The notes: generated from the sequence alone by a model not told the origin. DNA of 19,657 nucleotides from Flavobacteriales bacterium UBA5422 (GCA_002409405.1 DHNG01000049.1:66011-85667); one strand, 5' to 3'. Shown: positions 1 through 7,456, counted from the stretch's first letter. Numbers and translations: made by a program.

Positions 1-42
1 AAGTTCCGGGATGAGAAGCTGATTATTTTCGATCAATATTGA
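1..42 (+). CDS. C-terminal end of an incomplete gene
   Basis: The window opens in a frame that reads 13 residues (KFRDEKLIIFDQY) before a TGA at 40-42. The alternating charged/hydrophobic pattern resembles the last beta strand of NTF2/SnoaL-like proteins (typically 'F.dGKI..f.eY'), but 13 residues cannot establish a family. The rest of the gene lies left of the window. It could also be chance reading, since no other evidence of coding is available. Confidence 0.35.
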   Translation, partial: KFRDEKLIIFDQY

Positions 43-248
43 AAATGAGTAGATGAACAACAGAATATTTCGTGCAATTCAACACGTGCAAAAGATAGAG
101 GTTGTATCCTGTTAACACTATTTATGAAATCATTTTTTTAATTGAATACCAGTGATTTGATTGGTTTTACTGGTTATTAATAATTCGTTGTTACTAACTA
201 TCTTTTTTTTCGCCACAATAAAACAGGTTGTTTTTCGATTTTTGTACC

Positions 249-1127
249 GTGAGATATCTATTCATTATAATACTTTTTACATCTGTTGGTTATGCACAGG
301 TACTGGATAATTCCAGGGGAGATGCATTTACCAATAAACCATTTTTTAATAAAACGTTCGTTGCTAAAAATAACATCAAGTCGATTAAAGGCCGTTTCAA
401 TTATAAAAAATCAGGGCAGGCAATGTACCCGACGGAATATTTTTATGCCTATAATTTTAACCGCCAGGGACAACTGATCAGTTCATTTGAAACCCGAAAA
501 GACGATGGAACGGCAGATACAACTTGGAATGAGTACATATACGACAACGAAGGCAGCTTGATTGAACACAAGCAAGGAAATTCGACAAGCAAGTCCAGTA
601 CAATTTATCACCTGGATGATAAAAAACGGGTGATTTCGGAAGAATACCTTACTGAGACAATCGATTCAACAGGGAAAAAAGCGGTTGTGTTAATGAATTC
701 TGAAAGCATGTCGTATGAAGACTTTGGTTTACAACATAAAAAGACCGTCTTGAACAGCTACGGACTACCTTATAAAACAGAACTGTCATTTTATGACGAA
801 AGCGGTTATTTGTTAGAACAGGAAGAACGTTTTTCACGCACATCCAATTTCAATAAAACGCTTTATACCTATAATGATAAAGGGTTACTGGCATCAATTG
901 CTGTGCACCAGAAGGGAATCGCTACACCGGTAGAGGAAAATAAATTCAAGTACGATCAATACGGGAATATAACGGAAAAACACTGGTATAAAAACGGCAC
1001 CTTTACAACAGACACCCAGATTGTTTACAATGAACAAACCAAATTGATGACAGCGGTAATTATCCGGGATGTCAGTACCAATTTCCTGATGGTGATTCGT
1101 TTTGGCGACTACGAATATTTTGACTGA
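249..1127 (+). CDS. Secreted YD/Rhs-like repeat protein
   Basis: Function unknown. I chose the GTG at 249 because it yields a compact Sec signal peptide (MRYLFIIILFTSVGYAQ, cleavage probably after YA), giving 292 residues. A TTG at 228 in the same frame would add seven residues ahead of the charged N-terminus and looks less likely, although AACAGG lies directly before it. The mature protein carries about six loosely spaced repeats of the type aromatic-x-aromatic-(D/N)-x2-G-x-(L/I), for example YNFNRQGQLIS, YDNEGSLIE, YDESGYLLE, YNDKGLLAS and YDQYGNITE. These are the beta-hairpin repeats seen in YD/Rhs-like and related Bacteroidota proteins of the cell surface or periplasm. There is no toxin domain and no type IX sorting domain at the C-terminus, which ends in FGDYEYFD. 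It is convergent with the dehydratase gene, 12 bases away, so it is not part of that cluster. Confidence 0.8.
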   Translation: MRYLFIIILFTSVGYAQVLDNSRGDAFTNKPFFNKTFVAKNNIKSIKGRFNYKKSGQAMYPTEYFYAYNFNRQGQLISSFETRKDDGTADTTWNEYIYDNEGSLIEHKQGNSTSKSSTIYHLDDKKRVISEEYLTETIDSTGKKAVVLMNSESMSYEDFGLQHKKTVLNSYGLPYKTELSFYDESGYLLEQEERFSRTSNFNKTLYTYNDKGLLASIAVHQKGIATPVEENKFKYDQYGNITEKHWYKNGTFTTDTQIVYNEQTKLMTAVIIRDVSTNFLMVIRFGDYEYFD

Positions 1128-1139
1128 TCGTGGTGTGAA

Positions 1140-1502
1140 TCAATAATAGATTCCTGCAATTTTTGTAAAAATCGTTTCACCCCCTGCAAAAACGACCGTT
1201 ACTTTTAGCTCGTTTTCCATTTCTGTAACGGACAATTTAACAGTAATTTCAGGATTGTTAACCGGGTTCATAATGGCCAGGTATTTACAGTTAGAAATAC
1301 TTTTTAACTGAACGGGGCGATTGTAATGAACAGAGAGAAGTTCTTTTACGATTTCCAGTTGTGCAACTCCCGGAGTAACCGGATTTCCCGGGAAATGTCC
1401 TCCGAAAATTGAATCAGCAGCATTTAAACTAATTTCAGCGATCAGTTGATCTGCTTCTTGCTGTATGCTGTGCAGTTGATAAAGTGTATCTTTTAGTATC
1501 AT
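1140..1502 (-). CDS. FabZ-like 3-hydroxyacyl-ACP dehydratase
   Basis: This 120-residue single hotdog-fold enzyme is expected to dehydrate 3-hydroxyacyl-ACP to trans-2-enoyl-ACP in the cytoplasm. The FabZ signature is clear at residues 35-50 (GHFPGNPVTPGVAQLE), with catalytic His36 and Glu50 at the same 14-residue spacing as in FabZ. It is shorter than housekeeping FabZ (about 140-150 residues), and the helix after the motif (IVKELLSV) differs from the usual 'ALAQ', which fits a pathway-specific dehydratase such as the one in aryl-polyene/flexirubin clusters. Its ATG overlaps the stop of the LolA-like gene by one base (TGATG), so the two are translationally coupled. It is the last gene of the nine-gene cluster. 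The dehydratase fold is secure; the pathway assignment is inferred from the neighbours. Confidence 0.87.
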   Translation of the reverse strand: MILKDTLYQLHSIQQEADQLIAEISLNAADSIFGGHFPGNPVTPGVAQLEIVKELLSVHYNRPVQLKSISNCKYLAIMNPVNNPEITVKLSVTEMENELKVTVVFAGGETIFTKIAGIYY

Positions 1503-2125
1503 CAGATGCTCGTAAATTTGGAATCCGCGATGGATTGATTCGTTTTCAGGTTCGTAAATGTATAGACGATTTTTTGATTCTTCGCCTCAGTCATAGTCAT
1601 TTCGTCGAGTAAAAGACTCTTTTTACTGAACAATAACTCAATTTTACTCATGTATTTTGACATGCGTGGATTCTTGGGTGTTAATGTCAATTTATACGAT
1701 TTCGTGTTTTCCTGGTAGCCGATTGAGAAATCTTTTTCATTGAGGAAATCTCCGGACAGCATGGAGATCATCATTCCCTGGATTTGTTTCACCACTTTTT
1801 GACTTGCAGGATTGTTGACCAGTTTTCCGTTTTCATACAGTTTTACATTTTCCCCGCTGATCAAAATCAATTGATTTGCACTTGTATGATCCCATCGTAC
1901 TTTATTGCTCTTTTTGAAGTAAAACTTTCCACTTCCGGATTGTGCTTCTTTGAACATATCCGAATAGACTTTTTCAGCGAAATCAGCGGTGATACTTGTT
2001 GTTTCATCATGCTTTTTTTCAATGGCTGTTTTTACAGCATTTTTATCTGAAACGGTCTTGAATTCCTGAGCATTCAGGTTCAGTGATAAGAAAGCTGCAA
2101 CGAGCAGCAGGACGCTGTTTTTCAT
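1502..2125 (-). CDS. LolA-like outer-membrane lipoprotein carrier protein
   Basis: This 207-residue periplasmic protein has a signal peptide (MKNSVLLLVAAFLSLNLNA, then QEF). The following pattern is typical of the LolA/LolB fold: TADFAEKVYSDMF, a short GKFYFKKSNKVRWD segment matching 'G.f.f.kP.klRwdy', LILISGENVKLYENGKLV, and a late IELLFSKKSLLLDEMTM strand pair. LolA shields acyl chains between inner and outer membrane. Dedicated LolA paralogues are a regular part of aryl-polyene and flexirubin clusters, where they are thought to help place the lipid in the outer membrane. The ATG overlaps the stop of the deacetylase gene (ATGA, four bases). It could instead be the housekeeping LolA, but its position inside the ketosynthase cluster argues for a pathway-specific copy. 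Confidence 0.8.
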   Translation of the reverse strand: MKNSVLLLVAAFLSLNLNAQEFKTVSDKNAVKTAIEKKHDETTSITADFAEKVYSDMFKEAQSGSGKFYFKKSNKVRWDHTSANQLILISGENVKLYENGKLVNNPASQKVVKQIQGMMISMLSGDFLNEKDFSIGYQENTKSYKLTLTPKNPRMSKYMSKIELLFSKKSLLLDEMTMTEAKNQKIVYTFTNLKTNQSIADSKFTSI

Positions 2126-2883
2126 TTGAAAATTGTTTTTAAATGGTTGGGTTCGGCAAATTTGATACCATTTTTTGTCGCCTGAACAATAAACCGATCT
2201 AAAATGGCTTCCGTTTGTGGTAAATTGTCGTGGAAGAGCACAATATCACCCGGTTTTATTTTAGAAGACACGCGTTCAAGTAGTTTCGATTCTTCTTTGA
2301 GAACGGAATCAAATGAGCGCAAACTCCAGCCAATTACTTGTTTTCTGAATTTTTTAACTGCCCGAGCAATCCGGGGATTGGTATACCCGATCGGAGGACG
2401 AAAATACGTTCCGGGGTGAATGTTTTGGGCAATCAACATATTGTCACATAAACCGATTTCTTTTTCAACACTGTCTTGTCGCAGTGCTGCAAACATTATC
2501 GGGTGATTTTGCGTGTGATTCCCGATCAGATGACCATCTGCCAGCAATTGTCGGATGATTTCCGGATGCTCTTCCGCTTGTTTTCCGATGACGAAAAAGA
2601 TAGCACCGATGTTATGCCGTTTAAGGGTTTTGAGAATTTGAGGTGTCAAGTGTTCGTGTGGCCCGTCATCAAATGTTAATAGGACCTTCGTATTCTTCAG
2701 ACGTGTGGTGTTGGTCAGAAAATAATTTCTGTTGGGTAATAAAATACCAAGGGATAAAAATACAAGAAAGAGCAACGATGCGATTCCCATCAGGATCCAC
2801 ATCATCGGAGTTCCGCTGAAAAAAATCGAAATCCAGGTACAGTTGATAATAAAACCGATGATATTTAGATGGTGCCGTGTCAT
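2122..2883 (-). CDS. Membrane-anchored NodB-type polysaccharide deacetylase
   Basis: This is a 253-residue carbohydrate-esterase-4 family protein. Two hydrophobic stretches at about residues 7-23 and 28-48 anchor it in the inner membrane, so the catalytic domain (65-253) probably lies in the periplasm. The NodB motifs are intact: TFDDGP at 70-75 with Asp72 and metal-ligand Asp73, HTQNH at 123-127 with metal ligands His123 and His127, RPPIG at 162-166, and IVLFHDN with His218. The family removes N-acetyl (or similar) groups from glycans, but in Bacteroidota polyene clusters the natural substrate is not known to me; a glycosylated or acylated head group of the product is a reasonable guess. It starts 56 bases after the preceding gene, the largest gap in the cluster, with a possible internal promoter there. 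Confidence 0.87.
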   Translation of the reverse strand: MTRHHLNIIGFIINCTWISIFFSGTPMMWILMGIASLLFLVFLSLGILLPNRNYFLTNTTRLKNTKVLLTFDDGPHEHLTPQILKTLKRHNIGAIFFVIGKQAEEHPEIIRQLLADGHLIGNHTQNHPIMFAALRQDSVEKEIGLCDNMLIAQNIHPGTYFRPPIGYTNPRIARAVKKFRKQVIGWSLRSFDSVLKEESKLLERVSSKIKPGDIVLFHDNLPQTEAILDRFIVQATKNGIKFAEPNHLKTIFK

Positions 2884-2896
2884 AAGGAATGAAATA

Positions 2897-2904
2897 CAAA
2901 AATA
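2897..2904 (-). promoter_or_regulatory. Possible internal promoter before the deacetylase gene
   Basis: The - strand reads TATTTTTG here, a full match to the Bacteroidota -7 box TAnnTTTG. Transcription would begin near 2891, about eight bases before the ATG at 2883. No good TTTG -33 box lies at the right distance and the region is T-rich, so a chance match is quite possible. If real, it would let the deacetylase, LolA and dehydratase genes be expressed apart from the ketosynthase genes. Confidence 0.3.
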
Positions 2905-2939
2905 GAAAAAAGTTTATTCCGATTTGGGCGATGAAGGAC

Positions 2940-3845
2940 CTATTTAATCAGGGTCAATCCAAGCTTGCTATTTACCTGATGATTGACAATTAATACGTAT
3001 TTTCCCTCAGCAAGTGCATAATCGTTTGCCAGGTGACAAGCAAAAGCAGCCGATGAATAATACAATCCGGTATACTGTTCGTAATTGATTTGTTTTATAC
3101 CGATTGTCGTCGGAATTTCTCCGGCAAATAAAACCAGTTCAATCGCATTCGCATCAATCTGATTCTTCTTCAGAAACGTTGTAATGGCTTCTTCCGTGTT
3201 GGTATTGTTGAAATGTACAGCACAGTCGATCACTTTTTTTCCGTTCCCGGCAGTATCCGGTTGAAGGGACAAAAATGTTGCTCCGGATGTGAATGGAACG
3301 GTTGATTGAATAACGTGTGGTTTCAATACATCCAAAAATTCAATTGCTTCGTCAGCAGCACCTACCAATACATTTTTCTTTCCCTCTTGCACACATAACA
3401 AGCCATCGATCAATGCTGTTTCAAATGACAGGCTGTTTTGGGTATGTGTCATATTGTACGAGTGATTTCCGAGCGCCATTGATATTGCCCCGGCGATCGT
3501 ATTGTGTGTCGATTGGATAAATGCGGTAGGAGAGAGGGTGTCTCCGGTTGCAGTAATGAATGTTTGCAGAAAACGTTCTGTGTCTTTCAAACATCCCAAT
3601 GAAGTTCCGACGGAAATTGAATCAAACGGAACGGATGTTTCATTCTGACATACCTGTGCGGCGGTAAGTGCCATTCTCAATACAGGACTGAATCTGCGAA
3701 GAGAAGCAGGAGGAATGTATGTTTTGTAATCCGGTGCGATGACTTCCGATTGGTTGCCCAATGGTGTTAGTATTTCCCAGATGTTTTGCTTCCCGAAACT
3801 GTCCTGGTGACTGATGGATACAATGGATGTGATTGCTGCTGTCAT
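2940..3845 (-). CDS. Catalytically degenerate ketosynthase-like protein (chain-length-factor type)
   Basis: This 301-residue protein follows the thiolase-fold ketosynthase pattern but lacks the catalytic residues. The N-terminal half has SVGTSLGCLKDTERF and TLSPTAFIQSTHNTIAGAIS, matching KS strands before the nucleophile. At the nucleophile elbow it reads NMTHTQNSLSF (131-141), where an active enzyme has N-x3-TACSS, so Cys is replaced by Gln136/Asn137. In place of HGTGT it reads FAGEIPTT, and in place of GHT it reads ACHLAND, so the catalytic histidines are missing or displaced. Loss of the nucleophilic Cys is the hallmark of chain-length factors that pair with an active KS; the aryl-polyene KS ApeO works with such a partner, ApeC. 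The ATG overlaps the stop of the active KS gene by four bases (ATGA), which favours equal synthesis and a heterodimer. The frame is intact, so it is not a pseudogene. Its role as partner is inferred. Confidence 0.75.
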   Translation of the reverse strand: MTAAITSIVSISHQDSFGKQNIWEILTPLGNQSEVIAPDYKTYIPPASLRRFSPVLRMALTAAQVCQNETSVPFDSISVGTSLGCLKDTERFLQTFITATGDTLSPTAFIQSTHNTIAGAISMALGNHSYNMTHTQNSLSFETALIDGLLCVQEGKKNVLVGAADEAIEFLDVLKPHVIQSTVPFTSGATFLSLQPDTAGNGKKVIDCAVHFNNTNTEEAITTFLKKNQIDANAIELVLFAGEIPTTIGIKQINYEQYTGLYYSSAAFACHLANDYALAEGKYVLIVNHQVNSKLGLTLIK

Positions 3846-5017
3846 AGTTCACCAAGAATTATCGTTGAATTGTTTCCTCCGAATCCGAACGAATTAGAGA
3901 GTACATTTCGTATGTTTTTAACTTTTGTCGTCGATTTTACGGGTACCAGTTTTGTTTCCTCAATTGCATGTCGGTGATTGAGATTGGCAAAGAGGTAACC
4001 ATGTTGAATCGCTAAAATGCTGAATACAGCTTCGAGTCCTCCCGCAGCGGCCAGCGTATGACCTGTAAACGCTTTTGTGGAACTAAAAGGAGGAACCTGG
4101 TCTCCAAATACATGCATAATGGCTTTGGATTCTGACAAGTCATTGTTGGGTGTTGCTGTCCCGTGTGCATTGATGTAATCAATATCTTCCGGCTTCAGAC
4201 CGGCGACTTTCATTGCCTCAGAAATAGATAAGGTTGCGCCATACCCATCCGGGGAAGATGCTGTTTGGTGATAGGCATCAGAAGCATTACTCCATCCTTT
4301 TAATTGTGCAATGGGTGTACTTCCTGATTTTTCAATACTTGTAGCGGATTCGATGACAATAAATCCTGCACCTTCGCCAAGGTTCAATCCTTTTCTGGAC
4401 TCATCAAACGGGCGACACCACTCTTCGTCAAAGATCATCAATGAGCGAAACCCGCTAATGGTAAATTCAGTCAGGGCATCCGTTCCTCCTACAACGACTC
4501 TGTCCAGTGCTCCGGAACGAATCATGCGGGCTCCCATCATAATGGAATTGGCTGCTGATGAACAAGCTGTGGAAATGGTGTTTACAAAACCGTCAATTCC
4601 CAGTTCCAATGCGATTTCCTCACTGGAGTTCCCACTCGAATGTTCTTTGTACCGGGAAATATCATGCGTGCCGTTTTCCAGATAACTGCGGTACTGAATC
4701 TCACTGATGTCCATTCCTCCGACTGATGTTCCTGAAATGACTCCTGTACGAATATCTTCGCTCAGCAGATGTCCGGAAAAAGCTTCTTTTGCGGCGACAC
4801 AACCTAATAATCCTGTTCTGGAACCATTCACTTTTAACTGAAAACGGTCAATTAATTCTTGGTTTGTCAAGGGGATTTCACCAACTAAAAAACGTTCGGA
4901 ATGTGGATGCATCCCTTTTTTGATTCCCGATCGTTCCGTAATCAATGCTTCAAAATGTTCCTGTACATTGTTGCCAATGCAGCTGATGGCTCCTATTCCC
5001 GTGACAAAAATATCCAT
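3842..5017 (-). CDS. Beta-ketoacyl-ACP synthase, FabF type
   Basis: This 391-residue condensing enzyme has all catalytic features: nucleophile Cys152 in NTISTACSSA, His285 in NAHGTATPNND, Lys315 and His320 in STKAFTGHTLAAAGG, and the C-terminal SFGFGGNNS glycine loop. It is expected to perform decarboxylative Claisen condensation of malonyl-ACP with an acyl-ACP primer in the cytoplasm. It is a little shorter than housekeeping FabF (about 413 residues). It lies directly after the ACP gene (TAATG, one-base overlap) and before the degenerate KS-like gene (four-base overlap), which suggests that it is the elongating KS of the pathway, with the ACP as carrier and the degenerate protein as its chain-length partner. 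General fatty-acid synthesis is a less likely role given the context. Confidence 0.92.
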   Translation of the reverse strand: MDIFVTGIGAISCIGNNVQEHFEALITERSGIKKGMHPHSERFLVGEIPLTNQELIDRFQLKVNGSRTGLLGCVAAKEAFSGHLLSEDIRTGVISGTSVGGMDISEIQYRSYLENGTHDISRYKEHSSGNSSEEIALELGIDGFVNTISTACSSAANSIMMGARMIRSGALDRVVVGGTDALTEFTISGFRSLMIFDEEWCRPFDESRKGLNLGEGAGFIVIESATSIEKSGSTPIAQLKGWSNASDAYHQTASSPDGYGATLSISEAMKVAGLKPEDIDYINAHGTATPNNDLSESKAIMHVFGDQVPPFSSTKAFTGHTLAAAGGLEAVFSILAIQHGYLFANLNHRHAIEETKLVPVKSTTKVKNIRNVLSNSFGFGGNNSTIILGEL

Positions 5018-5271
5018 TACTGATTACTTTCAATAAATGCAGCCAATGAATTCACTGAGTGAAAAATCTCTCTCCCCTGGCTTGGATCAGCAATTTTAAT
5101 TCCGTAGTTGGATTCCAAAAGCACAATAAATTCCAGCGCATCAATGGAATCCAATCCCAATCCTTCGTCACCGAACAAAGGTGCATCGTCTTTGATGTCT
5201 GCAGGTGTTAAATCTTCTAATGAAAGTTGCTCGATGATCTGAGCTTTCAGGTTTTCTTTTAATTCACTCAT
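5017..5271 (-). CDS. Acyl carrier protein
   Basis: This is a stand-alone acidic carrier protein of 84 residues. The 4'-phosphopantetheine attachment motif is EGLGLDSIDALEF, with the modified Ser in DSID, followed by helix III and the FHSVNSLAAFIE end of a typical ACP. I place the start at the ATG at 5271 (MSELKENLKAQ), because the upstream in-frame TTG at 5286 adds only MIHNN and sits directly on the stop codon of the previous gene; the ATG lies 15 bases after that stop. It would shuttle growing chains among the ketosynthases, the FabZ-like dehydratase and the thioesterase of this cluster. A ketoreductase, needed between condensation and dehydration, is not encoded nearby. Confidence 0.92.
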   Translation of the reverse strand: MSELKENLKAQIIEQLSLEDLTPADIKDDAPLFGDEGLGLDSIDALEFIVLLESNYGIKIADPSQGREIFHSVNSLAAFIESNQ

Positions 5272-5286
5272 GTTATTATGTATCAA

Positions 5287-5931
5287 TTATCTGTTCGAAT
5301 TTCCGGAATTTCCCTTCCGGTAGTTAGTTAATAGTTCGTTTAATGCACTAGCAAATGAAGAACGATCTGCCGTATTGCCATTTAGTGCCACTAAAAATAG
5401 AAAACATTCTTCTGTTACTTGATTTTTTTCATCAACTTTTGAATCGACCCATCCACACAGACACCAGGTGCCTCCTTTTTGGGATGCATGATAGAGCCGT
5501 TCTGCAAATAGATTACTGTCGAACTGAGGTGCAATAAAAAATGTATTTTCACCGTACCATTTGTTCCGGATGGCAAGTTCTCCTGTTAAAATATTGGGCA
5601 GTGTGTATACAAATAACGAAGGACTTGGATTACCTTGTTGGGTATACGACTCAATGAATTTCATGTCTGTGTGCTGACTGGCATTGGTATTGGCAAATAA
5701 CAACTCCAGTTCATCGTCTTTCAGTTCACTCAAACTACCTTCCGATTGAATCAGTTCTGTTGCCAGAACCGTCATTTTTGAAAGGTGATCCATTTTGTGA
5801 AATTTCGGATAATCCAGTTCCAGTTGCTGGTAGCTTTCTTTGAGCCAGTTTTCTGACTGAAAAGTAAATTTCAATTGTCCGTTGAGGAACGCTCCTGTTG
5901 GTGTTATGTAACTGCTTGCTGTAATTTTCAT
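5287..5931 (-). CDS. Half-length ketosynthase-like protein (ketoacyl-synt_2 type)
   Basis: This 214-residue protein corresponds only to the N-terminal half of a ketosynthase. It begins with ITASSYITPTGAF, a KS first strand, then MDHLSKMTVLATEL and ELELLFANTNASQHTDMKF, matching 'vGlvlatt.Gsl.tD..y', and PSLFVYTLPNILTGELAIRNK followed by GENTFFI. In active enzymes the last two are 'sPs.F..tlpN...g.isi..g..Gp..ti' before the catalytic Cys. Here no Cys follows; the chain continues with APQFDSN and stops after an unrelated tail ending in KGNSGNSNR. The pattern fits the PF13723-like family that includes short KS-like proteins of aryl-polyene clusters, from memory of that family. It is probably a scaffold or chain-length partner rather than an enzyme. 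The neighbouring KS gene ends at 5933, one base away, which suggests a KS pair. Confidence 0.62.
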   Translation of the reverse strand: MKITASSYITPTGAFLNGQLKFTFQSENWLKESYQQLELDYPKFHKMDHLSKMTVLATELIQSEGSLSELKDDELELLFANTNASQHTDMKFIESYTQQGNPSPSLFVYTLPNILTGELAIRNKWYGENTFFIAPQFDSNLFAERLYHASQKGGTWCLCGWVDSKVDEKNQVTEECFLFLVALNGNTADRSSFASALNELLTNYRKGNSGNSNR

Positions 5932-5932
5932 A

Positions 5933-7012
5933 TCACTTTCGGATTAACAGTGCTGCATTTCCTCCTCCGAAGCCGGATGCTGTTTTCAATACCGTTTTTA
6001 CGGAAGCCGGATGTGTTTGTTTGACCAGATTAATTTCCTGGGTTGTACCTGTTTCTTCAAATCCTTTGCTTTCAAACAAAAGCTGATGTTCGATCGATAG
6101 CATGCACACGATTACTTCAATGACTCCTGCGGCACCTAATGTATGTCCGAAAAATCCTTTCAGGCTGTTTGTAGGAACGTTTTGCAGTTCGCAACGCATA
6201 AATGCGATGCTTTCCATTTCGTCATTGTACAGCGTTCCTGTTCCATGAGCTGAAATGAAGTCAATTTCTGAATGCGGGATAGCCGCTCGTTCAATTGTTT
6301 TGTTGACAACGCGGAATAAACCTTCACCTGTTCTGGAAGGGCCTGAAATGTGATTCGCATCATTGGAAGAGGCTCCTGAGAGGTATTCGACGGAAGATGC
6401 AGTTGTCTTTTCTTTCGAAACAACAATGATTCCGCACGCTTCGCCCAGCGAAATTCCTTTCCTGTTTTTATCAAATGGTCTGGCAGGTTCATCACTTAAG
6501 GCAAACAATGACTGGAAACCGAAGAGTACAAAATCTGAAACGACATCAATTCCGATGACAATAACCGTGTCAAAACCGGAATAGCGCAGGTAATCTGCTG
6601 CGGTGTTGATAGCAATGACTCCTGAGATGCACGCATTGGAAATGACAATTACATCATTCGGATTGTTGGTGATATTCCCAATAAGTGTACGTGCAGATGC
6701 AAAAACGTCACCCGCTAAATGATCAATATTTCCTTTTGTGGAACTTAGAATGAAACATGTTTTCTGATCGCTTAACAGTGCTTCCGGATATGATTTTTTC
6801 AAATCGTTCAACGCTGTTTCAAGCAACGTGTTAAACCGGTTTCCCTGCAGGTTCTCCATTGTTGACAAAAACCAGTTTTCCTGTTTGAACCCGGCATGTT
6901 CCTTCTGTTGAATGCCTGAAATACCGTTTTTCAGTGATTTAAAATTTGCATCAATACCAATTCCGATAGGCGTGACCAACGTTCCGTATGATAAGAATAC
7001 GTTACTTTCCAT
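5933..7012 (-). CDS. Beta-ketoacyl-ACP synthase (second active ketosynthase)
   Basis: This 359-residue condensing enzyme has Cys128 in VISNACISGVIA, His256 in SAHGTGTLYND, Lys285 and His290 in SLKGFFGHTLGAAG, and the terminal SGFGGGNAA loop. The nucleophile context NACISG differs from the TACSSA of the other KS, and the protein is about 30 residues shorter, so the two are not recent duplicates. I use the ATG at 7012 (MESNVFLSYG), which overlaps the end of the thioesterase gene by 11 bases. A TTG at 7045 would add MPSGKHSKTGS, an unstructured extension buried in the thioesterase gene, and is unlikely. Its neighbour is the half-length KS-like gene, so it may use that protein as partner, giving two KS/partner pairs in one cluster. 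The division of labour (initiation versus elongation) is inferred, not visible. Confidence 0.9.
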   Translation of the reverse strand: MESNVFLSYGTLVTPIGIGIDANFKSLKNGISGIQQKEHAGFKQENWFLSTMENLQGNRFNTLLETALNDLKKSYPEALLSDQKTCFILSSTKGNIDHLAGDVFASARTLIGNITNNPNDVIVISNACISGVIAINTAADYLRYSGFDTVIVIGIDVVSDFVLFGFQSLFALSDEPARPFDKNRKGISLGEACGIIVVSKEKTTASSVEYLSGASSNDANHISGPSRTGEGLFRVVNKTIERAAIPHSEIDFISAHGTGTLYNDEMESIAFMRCELQNVPTNSLKGFFGHTLGAAGVIEVIVCMLSIEHQLLFESKGFEETGTTQEINLVKQTHPASVKTVLKTASGFGGGNAALLIRK

Positions 7013-7433
7013 CGATCCAGTTTTGCTGTGTTTCCCACTCGGCAATAAAATCAGGCTTCATCAATTCCAATTCTCTTGTCTCCGCATTTAAAAACACTTG
7101 TGTTGTTGTCCCTTTTGCAGCCAGTACTCCTGTATGTTTATTGATAATTTCAAACTCAAATATAATTTTTGCGGATTCCCGGTAAATCAATTTTGCTGTC
7201 ACAACAGCAATTTCACCATAATGAATGGGGGCTTTGTGGTGCAATTCTGAGTGAACGATTGGAATAAAGAAACCGGCATTGTGGATTTGTAAATTGTCTA
7301 ATCCGTATATTTTTCCGAAATGTTCACGCGCATCTTCGAAAAATTTAAGGTAATTTCCATGCCATACAACGCCCATTGCATCAGTCTCACTGAAGCGCAC
7401 AGGAATTTCCAATGTTGATGTCAGGTGTTTCAA
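7002..7433 (-). CDS. YbgC/FadM-type acyl thioesterase (4HBT hotdog)
   Basis: This 143-residue hotdog protein would hydrolyse acyl-ACP or acyl-CoA thioesters. The 4HBT signature is clear at residues 12-38: VRFSETDAMGVVWHGNYLKF followed by FEDAREHF, with the presumed catalytic Asp18 in ETDAMG and the conserved HGNY. It ends in QQNWIDGK. The start must be the TTG at 7433, since a TGA lies four codons upstream and the next ATG (7376) falls inside the catalytic motif. It is the first gene of the - strand cluster, preceded by a strong promoter box, and its last codons contain the start of the ketosynthase gene. Stand-alone thioesterases of this type are usual members of aryl-polyene and flexirubin clusters, probably for product release or editing. 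Confidence 0.88.
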   Translation of the reverse strand: MKHLTSTLEIPVRFSETDAMGVVWHGNYLKFFEDAREHFGKIYGLDNLQIHNAGFFIPIVHSELHHKAPIHYGEIAVVTAKLIYRESAKIIFEFEIINKHTGVLAAKGTTTQVFLNAETRELELMKPDFIAEWETQQNWIDGK

Positions 7434-7456
7434 AATAAGGATTCAAATAATGGGGG

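Noticed and set aside
4311..4685. Open frame of 124 codons on the + strand opposite the FabF-type ketosynthase.
   Set aside because: It lies wholly inside a gene with intact catalytic motifs, has no recognisable domain, and is explained by codon bias of the opposite strand.
2940..5931. The short ketosynthase-like genes as pseudogenes of a full ketosynthase.
   Set aside because: Both frames are intact, packed by ATGA or one- to few-base junctions into the cluster, and keep fold motifs while losing only catalytic residues, as expected for partner subunits.
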